Assembly (NCBI GenBank): GCA_023014485.1
Contig: JAJOZX010001736.1
Coordinates: 694,501 to 758,500, forward strand
Direction of reading: 5' to 3'
Length of the DNA: 64,000 nt
Source: Bathynomus jamesi
Taxonomy: Eukaryota; Arthropoda; Malacostraca; Isopoda; Cirolanidae
Part shown: piece by piece, positions 21,937 through 33,316 of the stretch
Layout of the letters: each line of letters starts with the position of its first letter
Numbering within the stretch: the stretch's first letter is position 1
Notes under the pieces: model-generated
Told to the model about the DNA's origin: nothing
Seen by the model: only the letters and a program-made list of their open reading frames with translations
Databases searched by the model: none
Program-made: the position numbers and the translations under genes

Positions 21937-24175
21937 ATGGCTACCACTACAACTAGAAGATCGGTTACGTGTCCAATATTTGGTGCTGGGAAAGATTTGA
22001 ATTTGCGATGTTTTCCCACATGTGAAGATGTGATGCAATACTACCATCATGTGAGAACTGAGTTGAGATCATCAAAGAAGGAACCTCCATTCAAAGACAT
22101 CGCCGCTGTGGTCACGGAGAGACTGGAATACTTGTGGAAATTAGCTTCCATTCCAACAGTTTCGACAGCACGGATAAATCAAATGTTGAAAAGTTATCGT
22201 GATAAAATGGCTAACATCATCAAATCACTGAACGCGAAAAAGAAGAACGAATCGTTACAGAAAAATCTTGAGGCCTTCAAGAAATCAACTAAGACCACCT
22301 TATTTGACATATCGGCTTGTAAATGCCCTGATTTGACAAAATGCAGCTGCCCTCGTGAACGACGAGTACCACTGAAAGAGCAACAGTTTTTACTCGACCA
22401 AAGAAGTGATCGCAAAATGACAATATGAACTTTGGATGTTGAAACAACAAATAAAAACGAGATGACTCTTGCAAGAAGATTGGCGATATTGAAACAAGAA
22501 GGAATAGCAGAACATCAAGAGCCGTCGACTAGTAAACGACAAGAAACTTCTCAAGAACAACCTTCTTCGTCAGCCTCTAGTGAAACCGAGGATACATCTA
22601 TAGAATCATCGTCATCGTATGAACTAACACCGAGAGATAAACATGACATGAAGGAAAAAACACGAATGAAACTCCAGGTACTAGCTGAAGCTTGTGATCG
22701 TACGGGCGTCTCAGACAGAGCTGCTTCATTTATTGCTTCTTCGTTGTTAGAGGATGTTGGCTGGATACGAGAAGATGATGTCAGTTCAGTGATTGATCAA
22801 AATAAGATAAGAAGAGCCAGAAAAAGAGTTCGTTCTGAGCATCAGCAAGATGACAAGATCACGCTACCATTACAGGGCATTTTCTTTGACGGGACGTAAA
22901 GATAAAACAATGACACAAGAAGAAATAGACAATGTGAAGCATAGAAGGACTGTGGTAGAAGAGCATATAGTTTTAGTTCAAGAACCAGAATCCCAGTACA
23001 TGGGGCATTTAACTCCTGCATCAGGTTCTGCCACTGCAATAACATCAGGTATCATCAACTTTCTAGAGACTAACAATATTAGCACGGACGACATTGTGGC
23101 TATCGGCTGTGATGGTACCGCAGTGAACACGGGTCGAAAGGGTGGAGCCATTCGTATGATTGAAATGAAACTACAAAGGCCAGTTCAGTGGATCATATGC
23201 CTATTACACGGTAATGAATTATCACTGCGACACCTCATTCAAGACCTGGACGGCAAAACAACTGGGCCAATGGGCTTTACTGGACCAGTTGGAAAACAAC
23301 TGAACGACTGCGAAAAACTTCCAATTACAGAATTCGATGCCATTCCATCTCCCGACATTGACATAGATGATGCCGAGTTGAGCAATGACCAAAAATATTT
23401 GTTAGGCATCTACAGAGCAGTGTCGAGCGGTAGCTGCTCTTCAGCTCTCGCGGCTCGAAATCCAGGTAAGATGGCGCATTCCAGGTGGCTGACAACAGCA
23501 AATAGATTTCTGCGCCTCTATGTTTCAACCAGTGAACCCTCCAGCACCTTCAACGAAATTGTGCGATTCATTATGACAGTTTACGCACCAATTTGGTTTA
23601 AGATAAAGAAAAACTCCAGTTTCACTGAGGGCGCAAAACATTTTTTCGAAATGATGCGTCTCTCTCAGACCATGCCTCAAAGATCTAAGACAATCGCCAA
23701 CAAAGTCCTCCGTAGAAATTCTTTCTTTGCTCACCCAGAAAATATTTTGATCTCCATGCTACATGCCGATGAGCAACACATAAGAGAATTGGGATGGAGA
23801 AGAATATTAAAAGCACGATCAAAACAATCACCAGCGGGGGAAATTCGAGCCTTCGCCATGCCTGAGCTGCTCTACGATAGTCAAAACTATTACGAAATGA
23901 TCAACTGGCAAACGGCTGAGGTGACCGAACCCCCCGTTACAAAAACAATACCTGATACCCGAATAAAAGAGTTTGTTGAGACGGGAGACCAGCCTGATGG
24001 ACTGATCCCACTATTCCCTTGTCATACTCGAGCGGTCGAGAGACTCATCAAATTAGTAACCGAAGCCTCTGCCAGTGTAAGTGGAATAGAAGAGAGGGAC
24101 GGATTCATCCGCTCCCGTCTTCACTCCCAAACAAAAATTCCACGATTTGATTCTAAGAAAGATTACCGTATGTAA
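21937..24175 (+). pseudogene. hAT-like transposase, one stop and one frameshift
   Basis: ATG at 21937 follows the left repeat. A single frame runs through 22899 except for a TGA at 22426-22428, then shifts by one near 22893 (FFDG into RKDK) to the frame ending at 24175. Total about 745 residues. Recognisable parts are a Cys-rich CKCPDLTKCSCP motif, a Ser/Glu-rich linker, then the catalytic RNase H-like region with IGCDGTAVNTG (aspartate) and CLLHGNEL, matching the hAT CxxH motif. HSRWLTT resembles the hAT C-terminal RW block. The 8-bp duplication supports this placement. The family is common in arthropod genomes as uncharacterised protein. Confidence 0.8.
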
Positions 24176-24381
24176 ATCGACATGCAGCCAAAGGAAGGGT
24201 GGTTGGGGCTGGATAGGGTGGAACTCGACGTACAACCACCTCCTCGTGGTGAGTTCTGGGTTGCTAATTTTATAAAATTAGCAAGCGAGGAGCTGTACTT
24301 AGTACTTATCGTACTTATAACATCGCATTAACGTAATTATAATCCACATTTAGACTTTTCTCGGGGACAGAAGATATTACT

Positions 24382-24828
24382 CTAGAGTCATAAAATTTGG
24401 CGTGTGTGTTATTTCATGCCTAAGCAACGATATAAATGCTATGAGAAATATATAAATGCATTATTTAAGACAAAGAGCCGATCTGAAAATATGTATATAA
24501 ATTACCTATTTTTTCAACATTTGATGTTGTTGCCGGGGGCAAAAGATATTAACGTAGGAAAACGCGCTTGGAAAAACGATCATACGAGGTCTTTTTCATC
24601 GACTTTATAGTTATTAGGAATAATTTTGATGCATATTGAAATATTTTAAAAATTATAAGAAAAATACGTTTTTGACTACTAAAATATGATTTTCATCGCT
24701 CTGCCGGGGGCAGAAGATGATTACCTATTAAGCTAAGATTTTGCAGAGGCTATTTTCTCATGCATGCGCGAGTTTTTGTCTCTATTAGAATATGGAAATC
24801 GAAAAAAATGTAAAATCGATCCACCCTA
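24382..24828 (-). repeat. Right terminal inverted repeat of the hAT element
   Basis: Inverse of 21190-21636. A third, outside variant of the internal box (GGGGACAGAAGATATTAC) lies just inside it at 24363-24380. Confidence 0.92.
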
Positions 24829-24836
24829 TTACACAT

Positions 24837-25964
24837 GTCACCATACACAAAGACATAGACACAATAGCACCATGAGACACATACAGAAGTATAATATTAA
24901 CATATTACAGTACAACGTAGATGGCCTCACAAACAAAATCATGCAGCTTAAGGAATTCGTACACAAACAAAACATTCACATAGCACTTATACAAGAAACA
25001 AAACTAAAACGCACACACAAAACACCCACCATCCCTGACTTCACGGCGATCCGTCAAGATCGTACTGGGGGTAACGGGGGTGGACTCATCACTTACATAC
25101 GTAAAAGCATTAGCTACACTGATGCTACCCAAAACATTAGAAACACAATCCAAGCAGATAACACGATAGAAATACAGGCAGTTAACATTAAAACACGCGC
25201 AAAACACAACACCACACTAATCAACATTTACATCCCACCAGATAGTTCACCTCAGGCGCCAGCCAATTACAATCTACAGTTACACAATCTTGCCTCTCTC
25301 ACTAATGTCATCTTAGGAGGAGACGACTTCAACGCCAAAGACACTAGTTGGTACCTGCACAACCAAAACAACACCAGAGGCGCCAACATAGCCACACAAC
25401 TAAACAGCCTCTTCATTCTTAACAATACAGAAGAACATACACACATACCACATCAAGCAGGATACTCAAACTCCCCAGACATAACGTTCTGTTCCCCCTC
25501 ACTAGCAACACATACACAATGGAGAACAGAAAAACAACTGTCATCAGACCACCTTCCCATCATCATTACAACACATTCTACACTCTGCCCCAACAGCCTT
25601 AGGCACATCTTACAGGAATTACAAGAAAGCTGATTGGGAACAGTTCAAAATACAGACTGAGGAACAGTTCACCACATTAAACAGCACACCCATCATAAAC
25701 GTCGATACAACACGCCAGACATTTAATCAGATTATCAATAATGCAAACAAAACAATACCAAGGCAACATTAGAAATAAACCCACATTACACTAGAGAAAA
25801 GCCCACCTCATAAGGCAACGTAACAACCTCAAATATAACACACAAACACCACACACAGAAGCCATAAAACAGCAGATACAACAGCTCAACACAGAAATAA
25901 ACAACAAACTCAAAGAAAAACAAACAGAAACATTCAGGGAATTCATAACAACACTAAACCACTC
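24837..25964 (+). pseudogene. LINE AP endonuclease domain
   Basis: First ATG in frame is 24872 (MRHIQKYN), though the frame continues upstream to the 2A region. AP-endonuclease motifs appear in order: QYNVDGL (Asn), IQETKL (Glu), ILGGDDFNAKD (Asp/Asn, with one aspartate more than the usual GGDFNA), and SDHLPIII (Asp/His). It nicks target DNA to prime reverse transcription. A frameshift near 25600 ends the frame at 25633. The linker continues in other frames (ADWEQFKI) to the MITE at 25973. Confidence 0.85.
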
Positions 25965-25972
25965 CACAGATA

Positions 25973-26425
25973 CAGGGCCGGATTTAGGAGTGGGCAAAGT
26001 GGGCAGCTGCCCATGGGCCTCCACATCTTGGGGGCCTCCACATATTGACAAGCCATTATCAAAATAGAAAAAACCCGAAACTAGAAAAACCCGATAGATG
26101 ATCAACAAAAAACACGCGCATCCAATACCACTGTAGTACATAAACTTTTACCAATTACTATTTGTTGTGTACTGATTATTATTTTGTTTTTATTACTCTT
26201 TTAGGCCTACTCTCACTATAATGGAATACCGAGTAACCCGAGGCTTTAATTTTTTGCAGAAATGAGTGGAATGGACAGACACAAGAGTGCACGATGTTTT
26301 GAAAGTGTATGTATGTTAATTATATTATGAATCTTATGGATGACTTCAATTATGTCTTCCCCTAAGGTAGGGGGGCCTCCACATGGAGGCTGCCCAGGGC
26401 CTCCACACGTCTAAATCCGGCTCTG
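25973..26425. mobile_element. hAT-type MITE in the LINE
   Basis: Ends CAGGGCCGGATTTAG and CTAAATCCGGCTCTG form an imperfect 15-bp inverted repeat, flanked by a perfect 8-bp duplication CACAGATA (25965-25972, 26426-26433). GGGGGCCTCCACAT recurs near both ends. It is 453 bp with no transposase. Confidence 0.88.
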
Positions 26426-26433
26426 CACAGATA

Positions 26434-27621
26434 CATACAGGCTATACAAGACTATAAACAGCATTACCCACTCTAACAGCGGCATTCACACCTCACACGC
26501 GGCTATCTGTCGCAGCCAAAATAATATCCCAACATACACACAACAAGCTAACATTCTAGTTAATCACTACGCAAAGATAAGTCACTTAAACAGAGACAAC
26601 AACCAGAAACACGCAGACAGACAAACAGCCAGACACAAGAAAACCTACAGACTCGACACGACCATTACACCCTTCAATACAGACCAGACCACCAAGATCA
26701 TCAAAAACATTAAGAATTCGAAGGCTACTGGACCGGACAACATATCTAACATACACCTTAAACACTTGGAACCACAAGGAATACTAGCTCTCACAAATAT
26801 CAGCACATATTCATACCAACACTGTATTGTTCCTGACATATGGAAACAAGGTAAAATTATTACACTACTCAAACCAAACAAAAATCCAACAGAACCAGCT
26901 TCCTATAGACCCATTACTTTACTATGCACACCTTCCAAAGTAACAGAAAGACTAATCTTACAAATCACCAACCCACACATACCACTATCGCCTACTCAAC
27001 ATGGATTCAGACCTCACCACTCAACCACGACATTACTCACTAACCTCACGCAGCACATCATGGATGGCATCAACTCCAGAAGACCAGCTCAACGTACACT
27101 ATTAGCAACAATAGACATTTGTAAAGCATTTGATGCTATCCCACGCTTCCCTCTCATAAACAAAATACTCAACAAAAACATGCACAATAACACCAAAAGG
27201 TGGCTGAGCAACTATCTCTCAGGAAGATACTCACATGTCACATTTAATGGCAAGTCATCCAAAAACAAGCTTTTTCCGAACGGGGTCCCTCATGGCTTTG
27301 TTCTCTCACCAACACTCTTCAACTTATACTGCATGACATTCCAACACCCATAGATAACAAGCTTACCTTATCATCATATGCAGATGATATCACTCTAACA
27401 TCCACCCACAACAACATCGACACCGCTACAAATAACCTACAAACATACATAAACAGTATACAAGATTGGCTCACACACAATAGACTCAAAGTAGCGCCCA
27501 CAAAATCAACCATCACCTTGCTTACAAGCAACACAAAAGAACACCAGGTAATTCCACAGCTTACACTAAACATCAACATTCCACACACTCACAGAACCAA
27601 AATACTTGGTGTCACATACAA
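26434..27621 (+). pseudogene. LINE reverse transcriptase domain
   Basis: RT blocks in order: KIITLLKPNKNP, YRPITLL, QHGFRPHHST, TIDICKAFDAIP (catalytic Asp), LSNYLSGR, GVPHGFVLSPTLFNLY, then YADD at 27376-27387 in a shifted frame (shift near 27335), TLTST and LKVAPTKS. The open piece is 26766-27353. It synthesises cDNA from the element RNA in target-primed fashion. The shift alone would kill it, and two MITEs break the gene as well. Confidence 0.85.
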
Positions 27622-27629
27622 CACATCAT

Positions 27630-27920
27630 GGTGCTCTTCCAATATGTGCTCTACCGCGAAACTGCGATCTACCATATTCCAATACGTGCTCTACCGTGAA
27701 ACTAGCCTTATAAGGCTAACTAACGAAAATATCATGACTTAACCTAACCAATCGTTAGGTCAACTATACGCCCTTGACGAATGGTTAGGTTAAGTCGTGA
27801 TATTTTCGTTAGTTAGCCTTATAAGGCTAACTAACGTACCTGCTGCTAATCCGAATAATCTAAGGTAGATCACGTATTGGAATGTAAATTTTAAGGTAGA
27901 GCACATATTGGAAGAGCACC
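27630..27920. mobile_element. Palindromic MITE in the LINE
   Basis: Terminal inverted repeats GGTGCTCTTCCAATATGTGC and its complement, flanked by an 8-bp duplication CACATCAT (27622-27629, 27921-27928). Inside is a second palindrome, TTAGCCTTATAAGGCTAACT and GACTTAACCTAACCA arms around a short centre, so the 291-bp element is a nested hairpin. No coding capacity. The 8-bp duplication suggests hAT-type mobilisation. Confidence 0.85.
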
Positions 27921-27928
27921 CACATCAT

Positions 27929-28799
27929 TATCTTTTGCAAACCACATTCAGGACATTAAAACCAAATGTACGTCAAGACTTAACACGCTTAGGGTACTAA
28001 CAGGCACAAACTTTGGACACCAGCAGGAAACAACATCACTCATATACAAACAATATATTCGCTCAGTTATGGACTATGCTAGCCCATGCTGGGCACCCAT
28101 TATCTCAAACACACACATAAACACCTTACAAACAATACAAAACAACGCACTTCGTATCATTACAGGATGCACTCAAACAACACCAATAGAACACCTGCAC
28201 ACAGAAACAAAAATACTAAAAGTTAGGGAACATTTAGACATGAGGGGAACACAATTCATGGCAGCAGCGACAACTAACCCTCAACACCCTTGCCACTACA
28301 TGTACAATCATGCACGAACACCTCGCACCATTAAGGTAACACCAGAGAGACAATATAACCAAATACTCCATTCCATACCACGCCCCACAGACATCACACA
28401 GTACAGAAAACACATACACACACACACACCTAACCCACAAAGCACTGACACGACTCGGTCCGAATGCGGTCCTAGGTGCGAAGCCGCCACCCATTAACAG
28501 GTCAGAGACCAGCCTGAGCAGATCGGATCGAGTTAACTTAGTACGATTCCGATGTGGACATCACCCCAACTTACGGACATATAAACACAGACTAGACAAC
28601 TCCATAGACGACACCTGCCACCTGTGCCAAGACACACCACAAACAATTGAACACATTATGACGGACTGTACCGCTCTAGCACAACAACGAACACAACACA
28701 ACATCACTAGTGCGCTGAACCTCTGGTCCACTCCGGAGAGGGCGATCGGTTACCTGCGTGCCGCCGGCTTGCTCGATCAGGGTGGGCTGATCGGCTAAA
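27929..28799 (+). pseudogene. LINE C-terminal region with Cys-rich motif
   Basis: After the MITE the LINE resumes (KTKCTSRLNTL, YIRSVMDYASPCW, LQTIQNNALRIITG), typical of the thumb and connection of jockey/I-group LINEs. A shift near 28490 is followed by the C-terminal CHLCQDTPQTIEH-x-x-x-x-C zinc-knuckle-like motif (28617-28670) and a final frame ending at 28798 just before the (AAC)n tail. Confidence 0.8.
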
Positions 28800-28812
28800 C
28801 AACAACAACAAC

Positions 28813-29471
28813 AACTTTGTGCCATCAGCAAGGCAACTTAATACCACAGTAAATTTTGTTTCCTCATGTCCTGTACTTTTTATTAAAACTGTCTTGGAAC
28901 CTTTAGAGTGTACTGTTCTATTTGATAGCATATCAAAAAAGCATGGAGTCTCATCCATGTTACCAATCTGACTTAGCTGGAAATTTTGCTGTTTTCTCAG
29001 TCCAATAATAAACCTGTGGAAATTTACAATTTTATTCTCTAGGTCACTAGGTAATTTTTGTGCAATCTTAGTTTTCTGCCGTAATACTAAATTCTTCCTA
29101 TTCATAAAACGATCACACCAACTCACTGTTGCCCTAAAGTCTTCACTTTCATCTGAGTGTGATCGGGCCCACTTAAGTGCCTGCATACGTATGCTAGGTC
29201 GCGTTACAGCTAACCCAATTACACGATTTTTATTTATCCAATCTGCTAAGTAATCCTCTAATGCAGGCCATTGACAAGCTTTGCCTCGTAACGCACATTT
29301 AGACTTTGGCATTTCACTTAAAACACATTGATTCTTTTTCCAGTCTCGCACTAACTTTTCATTAATTCCAAATTTTCTTGCTGCAGCACTGTTATTTGTC
29401 TCACATGCATAAGCAATTACTTTCAGTTTAAAGCCAGCATCATACTTCATTCGCTTTGACGGAGGCTCCAT
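28813..29471 (-). pseudogene. Pogo transposase, N-terminal part
   Basis: Starts MEPPSKRMKYDAGFKLKV, a CENP-B/psq-like helix-turn-helix (residues about 8-60, AARKFGINEKLVRDWKK). A second DNA-binding helical domain follows (about 70-140, ALKWARSHS), then the first catalytic block GNMDETPCFFDM. It is cut at GTKL by the LINE. The gene resumes at 20980 in the same frame. Family: pogo/Tigger (DDE_1) of Tc1/mariner. Confidence 0.88.
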
Positions 29472-29690
29472 AGCGGTAAAATTATGGGTAAACTAATGCG
29501 GTAAAGCAGTGGCGGTAAACTGATGCAGCAGCAGCGGTAAACTAAACTTGTAAACTTGGTTGGTTGGTTGGTTAGTGGAGGAGTGGGGAATCGACTTATA
29601 CAAAGGATATATCTTGAAACACGAATTTCTTAACCAAAATCTTGGGTCGACTTATACACCACGTCGACTTGTACACCGAATTTTACGGTG

Positions 29691-29700
29691 TATATATATA

Positions 29701-29742
<42 letters not shown>

Positions 29743-29755
29743 ATATATATATAAC
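29691..29755. repeat. (AT)n microsatellite
   Basis: Imperfect AT run beside the pogo right end. Bases 29756-29880 are AT-rich with nothing recognisable. Confidence 0.88.
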
Positions 29756-29889
29756 ACAGTCAAGTGTACTAGTTATCGATTAAACTTGTAACGTGAAAAT
29801 TTACAATTCATTCTCTAAATTAACAGTACAGAGTTTTCGAGTTTTAAGAACAATTATTTGCTGTTAAAATAACAGTAATCCTTTAAACA

Positions 29890-30552
29890 TCTGCCCGGAA
29901 TCGTGCAAAATCTGTCCTTCAACTTGCCAAAAATCCCTTCATCAGACAAAAATGTGAAAACCTACCCAATTCTAATTCTTCTCGTTTTTTCTGGCACCTA
30001 CCTATAAACTTCTCCAACAACTTTACTTCCTCTTTCCCTCCTCTTTTCTATTCTGACGGCTCCTTTGCTGTCTCTTCGCCGATAAAGGTGAACTCTTCAC
30101 TCAGACTTTCACTTCCAACTCAACCCTGGACGATTCCGGTGCTGTTCCTCCGTCTCCTTCTCCCTCTGACTTTATTATGTCTGAAATTAGAATCTCTTCC
30201 AAAGATATTCTCTCTGCCCTATCTGGGCTCAACTATAGGAAAGGAAAGCGTATGGTCCTGATGGTGTTCCTCCTGTTGCTCTTAAGAACTGTGCTTCAGC
30301 GCTGACACCCTGCGTAGGCAAACTCTTTCGTCTTTCTCTTTCATTTGGTACTTTTCCTTCCTGCTGGAAGTTCGCTTTCCTTCAGCCTGTCCCAAAGAAG
30401 GACGACCGCTCTCAACCCTTCCTATTAAGCTATCCTTAATAGGAAGATTCTTAAACACCTCTCTTCTCACAATCTTCTTTCAGATCGTCAGTATGGGTTC
30501 CGCAATGAACTCTCGACTGGAAATCTTCTTGCATACCTCTCTGACTCTTGGT
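29890..30552 (+). pseudogene. Jockey-like LINE: linker and RT fingers
   Basis: Frames carry FFWHLPINFSNNF, YSDGSFAVSSP, SPSDFIMSEIRIS and QYGFR(N)ELSTGNLLAYLSDSW. These are the pre-RT linker and first RT blocks of this LINE group. Several frameshifts, and no open frame above 60 codons in the correct strand. It is interrupted at about 30552. Confidence 0.75.
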
Positions 30553-30554
30553 CA

Positions 30555-32375
30555 GTAAATAATCGTAAGCCGGTAAAAGATAACATAGGCCCTCTAGTGG
30601 ATGTTAATGGCGCTTTGGCTTCTGACGCTCAGGCGATGGCGGGTATTTTCAATAACTTTTTTGCGACAGTTTTTACCGTAGCAGACGTAAATAATGTCCC
30701 CGACGTGGACGATATCGTTCCATTTAGTAGCGAGACTATTTTGGATGAAATAACTGTTAACGAGGCTGAGATTGCGCATTATACCGATAGGCTAAAACTT
30801 AGCAAGGCTTCAGGCCCTGACGCTTTTTATCCCAGACATTTGAAAGATTTGAAAGACGTTATCGTAGGCCCCTTAACGAAGATTTTTAATCAGTCACTCG
30901 AAACGGGGATTATTCTGAAGACTTCAAATTAGCTAACGTCACGCCTATTTTTAAAAGAGGCGACCGCGCAATAGCTAGCAATTATAGGCCCATTAGCTTG
31001 ACGTCAATTGTCGGTAAACTTTTGGAATCCGTAGTTAGGGATCGTATCATCGATCACTTAGAAAGTAGAGATTTGATTAATAGTAGTCAGCATGGGTTTC
31101 GACGCCATAGGTCTTGTTTAACTAATTTGTTAGAATTTTATAACGAAATAGTGCGCGAATACGATAGGCATAGAGCAGCTGACGTTATGTATTTAAATTT
31201 TAAAAAGGCGTTCGATACAGTTCCGCATAGGAGACTAATTGCGAAGGTCAAAGCGCCCGGTATACGCGGTCAGGTAGCTAACTGGTTAGAAGAATGGCTT
31301 CGTGCTAGGAGACAGAGGGTGGTAGTTAATGGCAGTGAATCGGGGTGGTTAGATGTAGGTAGCGGTGTCCCACAGGGTTCAGTGTTAGACACATTGCTAT
31401 TCGTAATTTACATTAACGACATAGATGTAGGATTGACTAGTAACGTGTCAAAATTCGCGGACGATACTAAAATAGGCGGTAAGGTTGTTAACGAGGACGA
31501 TAGTAATAGGCTCCAAGACGATGTAAATAGGATTATGGAGTGGACAGATAAGTGGCAGATGCAATTTAACGTAGACAAATGTAATGTTTTGCATATAGGT
31601 TCTCATAACAATAATTACACGTACACGATGGATGATAGGGAGTTCGCGAACGTTGACGAGGAAGTAGATTTAGGCGTACGCGTATCTAAGGATTTAAAGG
31701 TTAGGAACCAGTGCCTGGAGTCTTGCGCAAAAGTTAATAGGATGTTAGGCTTCATAGCGCGTAATTTCGAATTTAAATCGAAGGATATTAAATTGCCCCT
31801 TTACAAGTCCCTAGTCAGGCCTCATTTAGAATATGCAGTTCAGTTTTGGTGCCCGTACTTGCGTGAGGATATTGATAGGTTAGAAAGGGTTCAACGTCGT
31901 GCCACGAAACTGATTCCGTCATTGCGCAATAAGCCTTATGAAGATAGGATTAAAGAGTTAGACCTGTATTCACTCGAAACTAGGAGATTAAGGGTGGAGC
32001 TTATTGAAATTTTCAAAATCGTTCATAACATCGATAACGTAAATTTTGACAAATTTTTCACTTTCGATAATAGTAATACTCGTAATAACAGATTTAAGTT
32101 GCGTGGCAGACGTTTCATTACTAATATCGCTAAAAACTTCTTTACGTTTAAAGTAATTGATAAATGGAATAATCTTCCCGCGTCAGTCGTTCATTCTACC
32201 AGCGTTAATATGTTTAAGAACCGTCTTGACAGACATTTTAAAAATATTAACGTTGTTTAAAATAAAAAAACAAAGTTAGCAACGGGAGCCCTGGTGGTGG
32301 TGCTCGAGGATGAGTCTGTTGACGATAAATGTCAGCTTATGACATGCCAGCGTGTGATGCCACCAATAAAAAAAA
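30555..32375 (+). pseudogene. CR1/L2-like LINE reverse transcriptase, nearly intact
   Basis: Two long frames (30597-30932, 30998-32260) with a single shift near 30910. RT blocks: LSKASGPDAF, NYRPISLTSIVGK, QHGFRRHRSC, NFKKAFDTVPH (catalytic Asp), GSGVPQGSVLDTLLF (normally LGPLLF), FADDTK (second and third Asp), MQFNVDKCNVLHIG, and the thumb with SLVRPHLEYAVQFW and LERVQRRATKLIP, ending IVDKWNNLP-like. The endonuclease is absent, so it is 5'-truncated in the jockey LINE at about 30555. The 3' end has GTGATGCCACCAATAAAA and a poly(A) at 32366-32380. It is related to the copy at 10.05 kb. Confidence 0.88.
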
Positions 32376-32828
32376 AAAAATTAGATTAACACGAACGTAG
32401 ATGTAGCTCGTAGCGTAAACTAACCCACTTTTTGTTTAACTTTACCAATTTTTATTTTTTTTAACCTCTCCTTACTTTGCATGTCTCTTTTCTTGCATGT
32501 TTGTAGTTTGCATGGTATGACAGTGAGTTAAGACTGTGTTTGCATGGTTTGTAAGCGTTTTTATTTTACTTCTTTTCATCTTTCACCCCTCTCCTATTTT
32601 CTCCTACTATTTTTCTGACTTGTCGGCAGTGGCCGGCAGATGATGATGGTGAGTCTTTTTTCTCTTTTTCTGAATGAATGTTAACCCACGAGTAATAGGT
32701 GTTGCTCCTTACTTAACCTCTTATTCTCTTCTCTTCTCTTAACCCCCCTACTCTTTCCTTTCTCTCGGGCTAACCTTAGAGTGGATCTTAGGGTCTTTGT
32801 TAGCCTTAGCTTCTGTAGAGCTGTAGAT
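32376..32828. other. Unassigned stretch between the CR1 tail and the resumed jockey LINE
   Basis: T-rich, with TGCATGTTTGTAGTTTGCAT-like text. It may be extra CR1 3' sequence or the remains of another insertion. No gene. Confidence 0.35.
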
Positions 32829-33316
32829 CCCTTTTGGGATTTTGATGAAACCTTTCCTATTGCGCGAGACATATCAAGAGCTTTTGATAGGTCTGGCACA
32901 AATCTTTAATTTCCAAACTGCTCTCCTTCGATTTCTATCCTTCTATCTGTGCCTTCATCTCTAATTTCCTTTCTGGCAGATCTTAGCTGCAGTTGTAGAT
33001 GGCCACTGTTCTTCTCCTGAAGCTATCAACAGTGGTGTTTCTCAGGGTTCTGTCCTGTCACCCACTCTTTTCTTTTTATTTATTAATGACTTTTAAGTCG
33101 CACTTCCTGTCCTAGTCATGCCTATACCGATGATTCCACTCTTCACTTCTCCACCCGCTTCCCAAAGCGTCCCTCTCAACAGTAACTCCATGATTCGCGT
33201 AGGACGGCTATGAAGCACCTGACCTCTGATCTTTCTGCTATCTCTGATTAGGGTAGAGAAAACCTTGTAGCTTTCAATGCCTCAAAAACTCAGTTCTTCC
33301 ATCTGTCTACGGGGCT
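32829..33316 (+). pseudogene. Jockey-like LINE: RT core
   Basis: Translation gives FDETFPIARDISRAFDR (catalytic block, usually DISKAFDRVW), then INSGVSQGSVLSPTLFFLFINDF, a degraded YADD region (AYTDDSTLHFS-like) and LVAFNASKTQFFHLST, with frameshifts. It is interrupted at 33317 by a mariner. Confidence 0.78.

Larger units (their letters stand above)
21190..24828 (+). mobile_element. hAT-superfamily transposon with 447-bp terminal inverted repeats
   Basis: Begins TAGGGTGGATCGATTTTACA and ends with its inverse, flanked by a perfect 8-bp duplication TTACACAT (21182-21189, 24829-24836), which fits the hAT nTnnnnAn pattern. The inverted repeats run 447 bp on each side, far longer than the usual 10-30 bp for hAT. 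A single transposase region lies between. The 24176-24381 gap includes CGTGGTGAGTTCTGGG, also seen at 9321. Confidence 0.9.
20994..28812 (+). mobile_element. Full-length non-LTR retrotransposon with N-terminal 2A and (AAC)n tail
   Basis: Bounded by the 13-bp duplications. It has a GC-rich 5' end, a 2A-like peptide, an AP endonuclease, RT with YADD, a C-terminal CCHC-like motif and an (AAC)n tail (28796-28812). It carries three insertions: a hAT element (21190-24828) and MITEs at 25973-26425 and 27630-27920. Removing these, its own length is about 3.4 kb. Domain order and motifs place it in the jockey/ingi/I-like group, but the exact clade is unclear. On the plus strand, opposite to the host pogo gene. 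Confidence 0.88.
20152..29690 (-). mobile_element. Pogo-like element, split by a nested LINE
   Basis: Ends are CCGTAAAATTCCGTGTATAA at 20153 and, inverted, CCGTAAAATTCGGTGTACAA at 29690, with TA-rich flanks. The outer 0.84 kb and 0.88 kb belong to this element. Everything from 20994 to 28812 is an insertion bounded by the direct repeat AACTTTGTGCCAT. Confidence 0.85.
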
